A stretch of 34,630 nucleotides of DNA. It comes from Gammaproteobacteria bacterium. GTDB lineage: Bacteria; Pseudomonadota; Gammaproteobacteria; UBA1113. The translations under genes and the position numbers were made by a program. The stretch is from the NCBI GenBank assembly GCA_021773295.1, contig JAJFKI010000018.1, positions 1-34,630 of the forward strand, read 5' to 3'. Below, in pieces: positions 1 to 7,325 of this stretch; position 1 is the stretch's first letter; every line of letters starts with the position of its first letter. Below the pieces are notes generated by a model. That model worked only from the letters and a program-made list of their open reading frames with translations, made no database searches and was not told where the DNA came from.

Positions 1-138
1 AGATTAATGCTATTGCTTTTTGCCCCCTTTGAACGTTCGAAATTTGCCAATAGAGTAACTATTACCCGCATTTCGAACGTCCAAAGGGAACAAAAATCAA
101 ATCGCCTAAATTTCGCATTTTGAATCACGAGGAGTATA
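1..138 (-). repeat. Type I long-hairpin MITE-like repeat, cut by window start
   Basis: The sequence is the reverse-complement match of the complete copy at 28097-28259 and differs from it at one position (base 2) over 138 bases. It forms a long hairpin: arms 25-43 and 70-88 pair at 18 of 19 positions (one A-C mismatch at 32/81), and the tip has AATAG (49-53) pairing with CTATT (59-63). The right terminal repeat ends CACGAGGAGTATA at 138. About 25 bases of the left terminal repeat lie before base 1. No coding role is visible. The near identity to a copy 28 kb away implies recent spread or gene conversion. Confidence 0.88.
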
Positions 139-170
139 TACTCTTCGTGACTCAAAATGCGAGATTAATG
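137..170 (+). repeat. Terminal repeat of a second element, head-to-head with the first
   Basis: Starting TATACTCTTCGTGACTC, this stretch matches the type I terminal inverted repeat as far as the ATTAATG at 164-170 and then diverges. It shares the central TA with the preceding element. Positions about 114-163 therefore form a near-perfect palindrome of about 50 bp centred on TATATA. Either a second element inserted at the TA border of the first, or a shortened element with a different interior is present. The inner boundary is uncertain. Confidence 0.75.
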
Positions 171-190
171 TTGCGCTTGCAGCGAGTAAT

Positions 191-230
191 TGTCGCGATT
201 CCCAAATCGCGACATTGAATTTGTCGCGAT
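191..230. repeat. TGTCGCGAT hairpin plus third direct copy
   Basis: TGTCGCGATT (191-200) and AATCGCGACA (205-214) form a perfect 10-bp hairpin with a CCCA loop; TGTCGCGAT recurs at 222-230. The block lies between the repeat terminus and the decayed Fic gene. It could be the variable interior of the second element, or an old operator of the lost Fic operon. No choice can be made from one copy. Confidence 0.6.
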
Positions 231-296
231 AATAGCCTATATTTGCAATAAATGGCGCGATTTTGGCGCGAAAGTTTGAGGAATAAAGGGTTAGTA

Positions 297-942
297 TGCA
301 GATTGAGCAAGAATTACAACGGATCTTAGATATTATCAGCCCATCACGATACCACATTTAATTGAAGAATACTTTCAGAAGATATTAGATACGGCAGATT
401 TAATTGAAGATCCTTTCGAGCAATCGTTTTTTTCAATGGTCCACATCCCTTATTTACAAGCCTTTGTCGATGTTAACAAACGGGTATCAAGATTAGCGGC
501 AAATATCCCTTTGATAAAACACGATGTCTGCCCCATCTCATTCGTTGACGTGCCTAAACAAGCGTACGTTGATGCTATCCGTGGCGTTTACGAATTAAAT
601 AAAATTGATTTGCTAAAAGATGTATTCGTTTGGGCTTACGAAAAATCAACCCAACGCTACTGCGAAGCCCAGCAACATGTTGGTGAGCCTAATATATTCT
701 TAGAACGTTATGACACAGAGCTCCGAACGCTCATCAACGATATTATTAGCAATCAACACACTAAAAAACGCGCGACCACTTATATTGATGCTTGGGCTAA
801 ACAGCATATTAAACAAGAAGACCAAGCACGTTTTATCGAGGCAGTGGAAACCCAGTTACTTGTAGTGCACGAAGGTAATATTGCAACCTATAATATTACA
901 CCTCAGGTGTTTTTTTCCTGGAAAAAAATCTGGAATGGCTAG
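297..942 (+). pseudogene. Fic-domain protein, 5'-truncated and frameshifted remnant
   Basis: The longest ATG-started frame (436-942, 168 residues) contains AFVDVNKRVSRLAANIPL, which matches the Fic core as it appears in Fic family proteins that carry an F-x-D-V-N-K-R version of the HPFxxGNGR loop. The same frame is open upstream to a stop at 304-306 and encodes family-like sequence (TIPHLIEEYF, then DPFEQSFFSMVHIPYLQ), so Met at 436 is internal to the domain. The preceding conserved piece (ATG at 297, then QRILDI) is in another frame and runs to a stop at 360-362. A small deletion with frameshift near 335-345 best explains this. The usual N-terminal half of such proteins, which are about 350-400 residues, is missing. 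An intact Fic enzyme would transfer AMP or a related group to target proteins; this remnant is probably inactive. The family is confident; whether the fragment is expressed is unknown. Confidence 0.8.
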
Positions 943-969
943 CACACATTGAAATAATCTTAATTCGTT

Positions 970-1081
970 CAGTATCACTATTCTCAAAATGCAAAAGTCA
1001 GCTATTTCCTTTTCTAACGTTTCAAGCGGTGGGGGAGTAGCAAAAGTCGCATTTCAAAATTGAATAATAGTGCTCATACTG
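970..1081. repeat. Imperfect palindromic element between Fic remnant and ATPase gene
   Basis: CAGTAT and CACTATT at 970-982 are answered by AATAGTG (1066-1072) and ATACTG (1076-1081) in inverted orientation. Further in, CAAAATGC (985-992) faces GCATTTCAAAA (1050-1060), and a direct CAAAAGTC occurs at 992-999 and 1041-1048. The CAAAATGC core is shared with the terminal repeats of the large repeat family, so this may be an old diverged relative. No gene is apparent in 943-1128. Confidence 0.5.
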
Positions 1082-1128
1082 ATCAAATATAAGCAATTTC
1101 TTGCATTTCCCCCGGATCTTGACTAGAA

Positions 1129-1173
1129 TTACCCCCATATTTTCTTCAATTTATGAAGAAATTTGGGGGGTAA
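1129..1173 (+). promoter_or_regulatory. Hairpin enclosing the Shine-Dalgarno sequence of the ATPase gene
   Basis: TTTCTTCA (1141-1148) and TGAAGAAA (1154-1161) pair perfectly around a 5-nt loop. After three mismatches, TTACCCCC (1129-1136) pairs with GGGGGTAA (1166-1173). The G-run at 1165-1170 is the only good ribosome binding site for the ATG at 1178, so the fold would hide it. No U-tract follows, so this is not a typical terminator. Translational control is an inference. Confidence 0.6.
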
Positions 1174-1177
1174 ATAT

Positions 1178-2500
1178 ATGCAAAGATACCTAATGCAAGC
1201 GCTGATTGACTGGAAAACAAGGCCTTCTCGTATGCCGCTCATCGTGAGAGGAGCTAGACAGGTGGGAAAAACGACGTTGCTAAGGCAGTTCGGTAAAGCG
1301 CAGTTTGAGCATGTACTAGAAATCAATTTTGAGCTACAGCCAGACTATGCTGACTGTTTTCATGACTTACAACCACAAGCCATTATTAATGCCATTTCTT
1401 CAGTGAGTGGACAGCAGCTTACAGCGAGCAAGAGTTTACTCATGTTAGATGAGATTCAAGAATGCCCTAATGCGATCAAAGCCTTGCGTTATTTCAAAGA
1501 AAATATGCCCGAATTGCACGTTGTTGCAGCTGGCTCTTTATTAGAGTTTACGTTGCGAGAGGAAGATTTTCGCATGCCTGTTGGACGCATTGAATCTTTG
1601 TATATGAAACCTTTATCCTTCGATGAATACCTCTTGGCAAAAGGTTTTGACGAGTTACGACATTACTTGCAAACGCTTACACTGTTTGATCAGCAACAAC
1701 CGGCCATTATTGTGAAAGCAGAGCAATTGTTACGGGAATATTTTGTCACCGGTGGCATGCCGAATGTTGTCGCAAACTTTTGTGAGCACCAAGATTTACA
1801 AGAAGTACAATTATTGCAGGCAGGGATCCTCGATACTTATCGTCGAGATTTTGGTAAATATGCGAAAGGCGCTAGAGTTAATTATTTACAAAAAATATTT
1901 GAACGTGCACCCGGCATGGTCGCTCAACACTTTCAATATTCGAAAATAGATCCAGATGCTCAATCTAGAGATCTAAAGCCAGCATTGGTGGATTTGGTTG
2001 ATGCCGGATTGGTTTACCAAGCTTACCATACCAGTGCGAGTGGTTTGCCACTTAGTGCCACAATGAGTGAGAAAAAATTTAAATTATTATTCTTAGATGT
2101 AGGCTTGGTGAAATTTACTAATCAATTAGATCCGGACTTAATGCTGCAAAAGGATATTATGCTGATAAATCAGGGCGTTTTAGTAGAACAATTTGTTGGC
2201 CAAGAGTTATTAACGTCAGAGCCATGGTATTACCCACAACAATTATATTATTGGCAAAGAGAAAAACCGGGCAGTATGGCTGAGATAGATTATGTGATCA
2301 ATGTTGATGAGAAAATCATCCCCATAGAAGTTAAAGCAGGCAAGACGGGTAGCATGCGTTCACTGCAAGTTTTTTTAAATGAAAAATCATCTCCCTTTGG
2401 CATACGGTTATCAATGCATCCTTTATCATTTAAAAACCGAATTCTTTCAATACCCTTATACATGATTAGTGAGCTTAAACGCCTTGTCCATCTGGCTTGA
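1178..2500 (+). CDS. AAA family ATPase with C-terminal DUF4143 (AAA_14/DUF4143)
   Basis: The protein is 440 residues when started at ATG 1178, which follows a G-run Shine-Dalgarno; an upstream in-frame TTG at 1163 is less likely. The N-terminal AAA_14-type ATPase domain has Walker A GARQVGKTT (residues 25-33), Walker B LLMLDEIQ near 92-99 and the AAGSLLEF motif typical of the family. The C-terminal DUF4143 region ends with AEIDYV followed by PIEVKAG, resembling the D...ExK core of PD-(D/E)XK nucleases. Length is normal for the family. Proteins of this class are widespread, often occur in many copies and in accessory DNA, and their cellular function is poorly known; a link to toxin-antitoxin or defence functions is suspected but not shown. 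It sits alone between a Fic remnant and tpiA with no partner gene, which points to accessory DNA inserted beside a core operon. Confidence 0.88.
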   Translation: MQRYLMQALIDWKTRPSRMPLIVRGARQVGKTTLLRQFGKAQFEHVLEINFELQPDYADCFHDLQPQAIINAISSVSGQQLTASKSLLMLDEIQECPNAIKALRYFKENMPELHVVAAGSLLEFTLREEDFRMPVGRIESLYMKPLSFDEYLLAKGFDELRHYLQTLTLFDQQQPAIIVKAEQLLREYFVTGGMPNVVANFCEHQDLQEVQLLQAGILDTYRRDFGKYAKGARVNYLQKIFERAPGMVAQHFQYSKIDPDAQSRDLKPALVDLVDAGLVYQAYHTSASGLPLSATMSEKKFKLLFLDVGLVKFTNQLDPDLMLQKDIMLINQGVLVEQFVGQELLTSEPWYYPQQLYYWQREKPGSMAEIDYVINVDEKIIPIEVKAGKTGSMRSLQVFLNEKSSPFGIRLSMHPLSFKNRILSIPLYMISELKRLVHLA

Positions 2501-2556
2501 ATAATGGATATCTGCTATCCTGGCGCCCAAATGAATGTTAGAGGAAGGGTAAGCGC

Positions 2557-3324
2557 GTGCTAAGAAAACTTATTATTGCGGGTAATTGGAAAATGAATGG
2601 TTCTCGGCAAATGGCTGAGGCGTTGATTGGTGATGTGTTAGCGCATTATAAAGTAGATGCGAAAACGCAAGTGCTGCTATTTCCACCTGCCGTTTATTTG
2701 GCCCAAACGGCGCAATTGCTTGAGGGCAGTGCTGTACACTTTGGGGCGCAGACGGTGAGTGAGCACACGTCAGGTGCTTATACCGGGGAAATCAGTGCCG
2801 ACATGTTGCAAGACATGGGCTGCCAGTCTGTATTAGTTGGGCACTCTGAGCGCCGAAGTCTCTATAAAGAAAGCAATGAAGACGTGGCGGCTAAGTTTAT
2901 GGCCGCCAAGCAACAGGGCTTAGTGCCTGTGTTATGTGTGGGTGAAAGCCTAGAGCAGCGTGAGCAAAAGATCACATTAGATGTGGTCTTGGGGCAAATT
3001 GCGGCGATCATCGAGGAAAACGGGGTGAACGTGCTGGAAAATGCTGTGATCGCCTACGAGCCTGTTTGGGCTATTGGCACTGGCTTAACGGCCTTACCGG
3101 AGCAAGCGCAGCAAGTGCACCAAGCGATTCGCCAATACGTGGCTGATTTAAACGAAGAAATCGCGAAAAACTTGCCCATTTTATACGGCGGTAGCGTCAA
3201 ACCCGATAATGCTAAGCAATTATTTGCCATGGCAGACATTGATGGTGGACTTATTGGCGGCGCTTCGTTAAAATCTGCGGACTTTTTAGCAATTATTGAA
3301 CAAGCGCAACAGGTAGAGAAATGA
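2557..3324 (+). CDS. tpiA: Triosephosphate isomerase
   Basis: This 255-residue enzyme interconverts dihydroxyacetone phosphate and glyceraldehyde 3-phosphate in cytoplasmic glycolysis and gluconeogenesis. The TIM-barrel catalytic residues are visible: Asn10 and Lys12 in AGNWKMN, the electrophile His96 in LVGHSERR, and the catalytic base Glu168 in [11 protein letters not shown], which runs into the flexible loop 6. The phosphate-binding YGGSVKP and GGLIGGASL motifs follow. The start is GTG at 2557 after GAGGAAGG. Its TGA overlaps the ATG of secG by 4 nt (ATGA), so the two are translationally coupled. Length is normal and no key residue is missing. Confidence 0.97.
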   Translation: MLRKLIIAGNWKMNGSRQMAEALIGDVLAHYKVDAKTQVLLFPPAVYLAQTAQLLEGSAVHFGAQTVSEHTSGAYTGEISADMLQDMGCQSVLVGHSERRSLYKESNEDVAAKFMAAKQQGLVPVLCVGESLEQREQKITLDVVLGQIAAIIEENGVNVLENAVIAYEPVWAIGTGLTALPEQAQQVHQAIRQYVADLNEEIAKNLPILYGGSVKPDNAKQLFAMADIDGGLIGGASLKSADFLAIIEQAQQVEK

Positions 3325-3692
3325 TCGATCAATTAATAATTGTGTTACACGTGTTAACGTGCATCACATTGGTAGTGTTAATCTTAATGCAACAGGGCAA
3401 AGGTGCTGACATGGGTGCAGCATTTGGCGGCGGGGCGTCTAATACGGTCTTTGGTAGCCCAGGTTCTAGCAGCTTCTTGTTTAAATTCACGGCATTTCTT
3501 GCCGCGGTCTTTTTTACCACAAGCATTGTTTTATCCAATCTTTCTACCACGACGTTGAAAGCAGAAGAAAGCGTCATGGTGCCTGGCAGCACACCAGCGC
3601 CGAGTACACAGGTGCCCGCGGGTCATTCAAATAAAACCTTTGTTCTACCAGTGGAAAAGCCAAGCAATCAGAAAAAGCAAAATAATCAATAA
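3321..3692 (+). CDS. secG: Preprotein translocase subunit SecG
   Basis: The 123-residue inner-membrane protein is the accessory subunit of the SecYEG channel and stimulates protein export. Two hydrophobic helices (about residues 3-22 and 52-72) flank a Gly-rich cytoplasmic loop containing [17 protein letters not shown] and the conserved N-T-V-F-G-S. A polar Ser/Thr/Pro/Lys-rich tail follows helix 2, as is usual in gammaproteobacteria. It overlaps tpiA by 4 nt and is followed by the tRNA-Leu gene, the same neighbourhood as secG-leuU of E. coli. Confidence 0.96.
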   Translation: MIDQLIIVLHVLTCITLVVLILMQQGKGADMGAAFGGGASNTVFGSPGSSSFLFKFTAFLAAVFFTTSIVLSNLSTTTLKAEESVMVPGSTPAPSTQVPAGHSNKTFVLPVEKPSNQKKQNNQ

Positions 3693-3697
3693 TAAGC

Positions 3698-3743
3698 TTG
3701 GGTTCTCGGGGGTATATACGTATAATCTCGCCTGCGTACAGGC
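3698..3743 (+). promoter_or_regulatory. Sigma-70 promoter for tRNA-Leu
   Basis: TTGGGT (3698-3703), a 17-nt spacer and a perfect TATAAT (3721-3726) form a strong sigma-70 promoter, followed by the GC-rich discriminator CTCGCCTGCG typical of stable-RNA promoters. A small hairpin GCCTG-CGTA-CAGGC (3730-3743) lies at or just after the expected transcription start and would be in the 5' leader of the tRNA precursor. Confidence 0.75.
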
Positions 3744-3778
3744 AAGTTAAGTGATTTGCTTATGATGGGTGTGATGTC

Positions 3779-3863
3779 GCCGAAGTGGTGGAATTGGTAG
3801 ACACGCCGTCTTGAGGGGGCGGTGGCGCGAGCTGTGCCGGTTCGAGTCCGGCCTTCGGCACCA
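3779..3863 (+). tRNA. tRNA-Leu (anticodon GAG)
   Basis: The 85-nt gene has acceptor arms GCCGAAG (3779-3785) and CTTCGGC (3853-3859), discriminator A and encoded CCA (3861-3863). The D-arm carries GGAATTGGTAGAC. The anticodon stem CCGTC/GGCGG has one T-G pair and holds the loop TTGAGGG with anticodon GAG at 3813-3815. A long variable arm (TGGCGCGAGCTG) and the T-loop GGTTCGAGTCC complete a class II tRNA. It decodes CUC and CUU leucine codons. Confidence 0.96.
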
Positions 3864-3905
3864 TAATGATTAGATTTGACATACAGATAAAATAAATAAA
3901 CGGAT

Positions 3906-3979
3906 ATGCAAGTAACTAACGGCTCCTCGTTTGGGACCATCGTTACTTCGCATGGTGTTAAGTTCTTAGGAGACTAAGA
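3906..3979 (+). promoter_or_regulatory. Structured leader ahead of the nuo operon
   Basis: ATGCAAGTAAC (3906-3916) pairs with GTTACTT-C-GCAT (3942-3953) with one bulged C. Inside, GGCTCC (3921-3926) and GGGACC (3933-3938) pair with one mismatch. A second perfect hairpin, TCTTAG-GAGA-CTAAGA (3964-3979), has a GNRA tetraloop. A TTGACA at 3876-3881 could be a -35 box, but no good -10 stands at the right distance, so nuo may be read from the tRNA-Leu promoter. I recognise no known riboswitch here. Confidence 0.45.
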
Positions 3980-4017
3980 GCCTGTTAGTACCGAAACAAT
4001 AAAGATATGGAAACAGT

Positions 4018-4374
4018 ATGCTAACAAATTATTTTCCAATATTAGTATTTATTGCCATCGGCATCGCCGTTGGTGGCGGCTTGATTATATTTAGCCGTTT
4101 GATTGCACCGAATAAACCGAATGCCGAGAAATTATCCCCCTATGAATGCGGCTTCCCTGCATTTGAAGATGCGCGCCTACCCTTTGACGTGCGTTATTAT
4201 TTAGTGGCTATCCTATTTATTCTTTTCGATTTAGAAACGGCTTTCTTTGTGCCATGGGCCGTTGTACTGCACAAGATAGGCTTGTATGGCTTTTTATCGA
4301 TGATGGTATTTTTACTGATTTTAGTGGTTGGGTTCATCTACGAGTGGAAAAAAGGAGCATTAGAATGGGAGTAG
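4018..4374 (+). CDS. nuoA: NADH:quinone oxidoreductase subunit A
   Basis: NuoA (118 residues) is a membrane subunit of complex I at the junction with the hydrophilic arm. Three transmembrane helices are visible (about residues 5-28, 60-82 and 90-110). The conserved loop [20 protein letters not shown] lies between helices 1 and 2, and [12 protein letters not shown] follows. The loop shapes the quinone cavity and its conserved Cys is present. It is the first gene of a 14-gene operon, preceded by only a weak Shine-Dalgarno (GGAAA). Its end overlaps the nuoB start by 10 nt. Confidence 0.96.
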   Translation: MLTNYFPILVFIAIGIAVGGGLIIFSRLIAPNKPNAEKLSPYECGFPAFEDARLPFDVRYYLVAILFILFDLETAFFVPWAVVLHKIGLYGFLSMMVFLLILVVGFIYEWKKGALEWE

Positions 4375-4847
4375 CAGAATCACCGCAGCAAGGTTTTGCC
4401 GTCACCAGCATTAATAAATTAGTTGGCTGGGCGCGTAGTGGCTCCATGTGGCCTATGAGTTTTGGTTTAGCCTGTTGTGCGGTGGAAATGATGCACTCGG
4501 CGGCGGCGCGTTATGATTTAGACCGCTTTGGCACTATATTTCGACCCAGTCCGCGGCAATCCGACGTCATGATTGTAGCAGGGACCTTATGCAACAAGAT
4601 GGGGCCTGCGCTACGTAAAGTCTACGATCAAATGGCAGAGCCTAAGTGGGTGATTTCCATGGGGTCTTGTGCCAATGGCGGTGGTTATTATCATTATTCC
4701 TATTCGGTGGTGCGCGGTTGTGATCGTGTGGTGCCTGTTGATATTTATGTGCCTGGCTGCCCTCCGGCTGCAGAAGCTTTAGTCTATGGCATACTGCAGT
4801 TACAAAACAAAATACGAAAAGAGACCGTCATCAAACGCAAAAAATAA
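4365..4847 (+). CDS. nuoB: NADH:quinone oxidoreductase subunit B
   Basis: NuoB carries cluster N2, the last [4Fe-4S] centre, which passes electrons to quinone. All four ligands are present: the adjacent Cys37-Cys38 in [10 protein letters not shown], Cys102 in GSCANGGG and Cys132 in VPGCPP (160-residue numbering). The frame is open much further upstream inside nuoA. I chose ATG 4365 because the protein then has the family length and follows AAAGGAG at a suitable distance. It overlaps nuoA by 10 nt and is separated from nuoC by 2 nt. Confidence 0.97.
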   Translation: MGVAESPQQGFAVTSINKLVGWARSGSMWPMSFGLACCAVEMMHSAAARYDLDRFGTIFRPSPRQSDVMIVAGTLCNKMGPALRKVYDQMAEPKWVISMGSCANGGGYYHYSYSVVRGCDRVVPVDIYVPGCPPAAEALVYGILQLQNKIRKETVIKRKK

Positions 4848-4849
4848 GG

Positions 4850-5554
4850 ATGGTAACGTTGAATACTTCGCAACTGATTGACAGTTTACAACAACACTTT
4901 GCTAACACGATTAAAGACGTGAGCGCTTGCTGTGGTGAAGTCACTTTAGAAGTCGATAAAAGTGATTTACTCAGCGTGGCGACGCAATTGCGTGATACAC
5001 CAAATTTTAAATTCGAACAATTAATCGATGCTTGTGGCGTGGATTACCTAACCTATGGCGTGTCTGAGTGGTCGACTAATAATGCCACGGCGACAGGTTT
5101 TGAGCGTGGTGTGCGTCGTGAAGGTGAAAAAATCCATAATACTGAATGGGATAAACCACGTTTTGCCGTGGTTTATCATTTATTATCGGTTTCCTTAAAC
5201 CAACGCTTGCGACTCAAAGTATTTGTTGAGGGTGAGCCACCGATGGTGGACTCTGTCGTTGACATTTGGCCCGCTGTTAATTGGTTTGAACGTGAAGCCT
5301 TTGATCTCTTTGGCATTTTATTTAAAGATCACCCTGACTTGCGTCGCATTTTGACGGATTATGGTTTCATTGGTCATCCATTTCGAAAAGATTTCCCATT
5401 AATCGGTAACGTGGAAATGCGTTATGATGCCAGCCAAAAACGCGTGATATACGAACCTGTTTCCATCGAACCACGTACCTTAGTCCCGAAAGTAATTCGC
5501 CATGATAATCGTTATGCACAAGAATTAGAGACCCCAGGAGAGGCAAATGGCTGA
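4850..5554 (+). CDS. nuoC: NADH:quinone oxidoreductase subunit C
   Basis: NuoC (30-kDa subunit family) is a hydrophilic connecting-arm protein. Its signature is clear: [20 protein letters not shown], then RRILTDYGF and GHPFRKDFP. It is separate from nuoD here, unlike the fused nuoCD of E. coli. With ATG 4850 the protein is 234 residues, but the AAGGA at 4846-4850 touches that ATG; TTG 4859 stands 8-9 nt after it and would give 231 residues. The true start could be that UUG. It overlaps nuoD by 8 nt. Confidence 0.95.
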   Translation: MVTLNTSQLIDSLQQHFANTIKDVSACCGEVTLEVDKSDLLSVATQLRDTPNFKFEQLIDACGVDYLTYGVSEWSTNNATATGFERGVRREGEKIHNTEWDKPRFAVVYHLLSVSLNQRLRLKVFVEGEPPMVDSVVDIWPAVNWFEREAFDLFGILFKDHPDLRRILTDYGFIGHPFRKDFPLIGNVEMRYDASQKRVIYEPVSIEPRTLVPKVIRHDNRYAQELETPGEANG

Positions 5555-6800
5555 TATTCAAAATTACACCATTAATTTTGGTCCGCAACATCCTGCTGCT
5601 CACGGTGTTTTGCGTCTTATTTTAGAAATGGATGGCGAAGTGATCGAGCGTGCCGATCCACACATTGGTTTATTGCATCGCGCTACGGAAAAGTTAGTGG
5701 AAAATAAACCCTTCAACCAAAGCATTGGTTATATGGACAGGCTCGATTATGTGTCCATGATGTGTAATGAGCATGCTTATGTGCTGGCGATGGAAAAATT
5801 GCTCGGAGTAACACCACCTATTAGAGCGCAATATATCCGCGTTATGTTTGATGAAATTACGCGGGTGCTCAATCATTTACTCTGGCTTGGCGCCCATGCC
5901 TTAGACGTTGGCGCTATGACCGTGTTTTTGTATTGCTTCAGAGAGCGAGAAGACTTATTGGACTGCTATGAAGCTGTGTCAGGTGCAAGAATGCACGCGA
6001 CGTATTATCGTCCTGGGGGTGTTTATCGTGACTTACCAGATTGTATGCCGCAGTATCAAGCCAGTCGTTGGCACAATGAAAAAGCAACGGCGAGTTTGAA
6101 TGAAAATCGCCAAGGTAGTTTATTAGATTTCATTGAAGATTTTAGTAATCGCTTTCCAACATTAGTAGATGAGTATGAAACCTTGCTCACCGATAACCGT
6201 ATTTGGAAACAACGTACCGTTGATATCGGTATTGTCTCACCCGAACGTGCAAAAGCATTAGGATTTACCGGTGCCATGTTGCGTGGTTCTGGTGTAGCTT
6301 GGGATCTTCGTAAAAAACAACCTTATGCCGTTTACGACAAAATGGATTTTGATATTCCCGTGGGCAAAACTGGCGATTGTTACGATCGCTATGTTGTACG
6401 TGTGGAAGAAATGCGCCAAGCCAATCGGATTATCAAGCAATGTATTGCATGGTTGCGAGAAAACCCGGGGCCTGTGATGTTAAACAATCATAAAATCGTA
6501 CCACCATCACGTGTGGAAATGAAAAGCGATATGGAATCATTAATTCATCATTTTAAATTATTCACCGAAGGGTTTTGTATCCCAGAAGGTGAAGCGTATG
6601 CTGCAGTAGAACATCCTAAGGGTGAGTTTGGTATTTACTTAGTGTCTGATGGTGCCAATAAACCGTATCGTCTGAAAATACGCGCACCTGGTTTTGTGCA
6701 TCTCTCTGCTTTAGATGAAATGGTTCGTGGCCATATGTTAGCAGACGTGGTGACTATCTTATCCAGTCAAGATATCGTATTTGGGGAGGTTGATCGCTAA
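5547..6800 (+). CDS. nuoD: NADH:quinone oxidoreductase subunit D
   Basis: The 417-residue 49-kDa-type subunit forms, with NuoB, the quinone-reducing site; it derives from hydrogenase large subunits. The start [18 protein letters not shown] is the conserved loop whose His and a later Tyr contact the quinone headgroup. [30 protein letters not shown] and the C-terminal end [11 protein letters not shown] are all canonical. ATG 5547 follows AGGAGAGG. The stop and the next ATG share one base (TAATG). Length is normal. Confidence 0.97.
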   Translation: MADIQNYTINFGPQHPAAHGVLRLILEMDGEVIERADPHIGLLHRATEKLVENKPFNQSIGYMDRLDYVSMMCNEHAYVLAMEKLLGVTPPIRAQYIRVMFDEITRVLNHLLWLGAHALDVGAMTVFLYCFREREDLLDCYEAVSGARMHATYYRPGGVYRDLPDCMPQYQASRWHNEKATASLNENRQGSLLDFIEDFSNRFPTLVDEYETLLTDNRIWKQRTVDIGIVSPERAKALGFTGAMLRGSGVAWDLRKKQPYAVYDKMDFDIPVGKTGDCYDRYVVRVEEMRQANRIIKQCIAWLRENPGPVMLNNHKIVPPSRVEMKSDMESLIHHFKLFTEGFCIPEGEAYAAVEHPKGEFGIYLVSDGANKPYRLKIRAPGFVHLSALDEMVRGHMLADVVTILSSQDIVFGEVDR

Positions 6801-7321
6801 TGGTAGCAACACGAGAGGGGCAGCAAATGGCTAATGCAAATAAAGCACGATTATCCGATAGCGCCAAAGCTGAGATTGATGCATGGTTAACAAAATATCC
6901 TCAAGAGCAACGACGCTCAGCAGTGATCCCAGCCTTGCATATTGCGCAAGATGAAAATAAGGGCTGGTTAACCACACAATTAATGGATGATGTGGCTGAT
7001 CATTTACAAATACCGCGAGTATCCGTGTATGAAGTTTCCACGTTTTATTCGATGTATGATTTAGAAAAAGTGGGCACGCATAAAGTTTGTGTTTGCACCA
7101 ATCTTTCTTGCATGTTATCGGACTCTGATGCAGTGGTGGCACGTTTGAAAGAGAAACTAAAGATTGATTTTAATGAAACAACCGCCGACGGTAAATTTAC
7201 ATTAAGAGAAGTGGAGTGTTTAGGTGCGTGTGTCAATGCGCCAGTGATGCTGTTAGATAGAACATATCACGAAAAACTAACGCCCGAAAAAGTCGATAAA
7301 ATACTAGGTGAGTTGGAGTAA
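6800..7321 (+). CDS. nuoE: NADH:quinone oxidoreductase subunit E
   Basis: NuoE (24-kDa family) is part of the NADH-oxidising module and holds [2Fe-2S] cluster N1a. In 173-residue numbering the ligands are Cys99 and Cys104 in CTNLSC and Cys140 and Cys144 in CLGAC, with the family spacing of 5, 36 and 4. Two starts are plausible: ATG 6800 with GGGAGG 9-10 nt before it, and ATG 6827 with GAGGGG about 8 nt before it (164 residues). The second begins at the more conserved part of the protein. Confidence 0.95.
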   Translation: MVATREGQQMANANKARLSDSAKAEIDAWLTKYPQEQRRSAVIPALHIAQDENKGWLTTQLMDDVADHLQIPRVSVYEVSTFYSMYDLEKVGTHKVCVCTNLSCMLSDSDAVVARLKEKLKIDFNETTADGKFTLREVECLGACVNAPVMLLDRTYHEKLTPEKVDKILGELE

Positions 7322-7325
7322 GCAA

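Noticed and set aside
106..357. Open frame of 83 codons on the minus strand
   Set aside because: It runs through the palindromic repeat ends and ends in the repeat-encoded SKCEI-stop; no family resemblance and no ribosome binding site.
3686..3940. Minus-strand frame of 84 codons across tRNA-Leu
   Set aside because: It is antisense to the tRNA and its promoter and has no protein resemblance.
4850..6800. nuoCD fusion as in E. coli
   Set aside because: A clear TGA ends nuoC at 5552-5554 and nuoD has its own AGGAGAGG and ATG in another frame.
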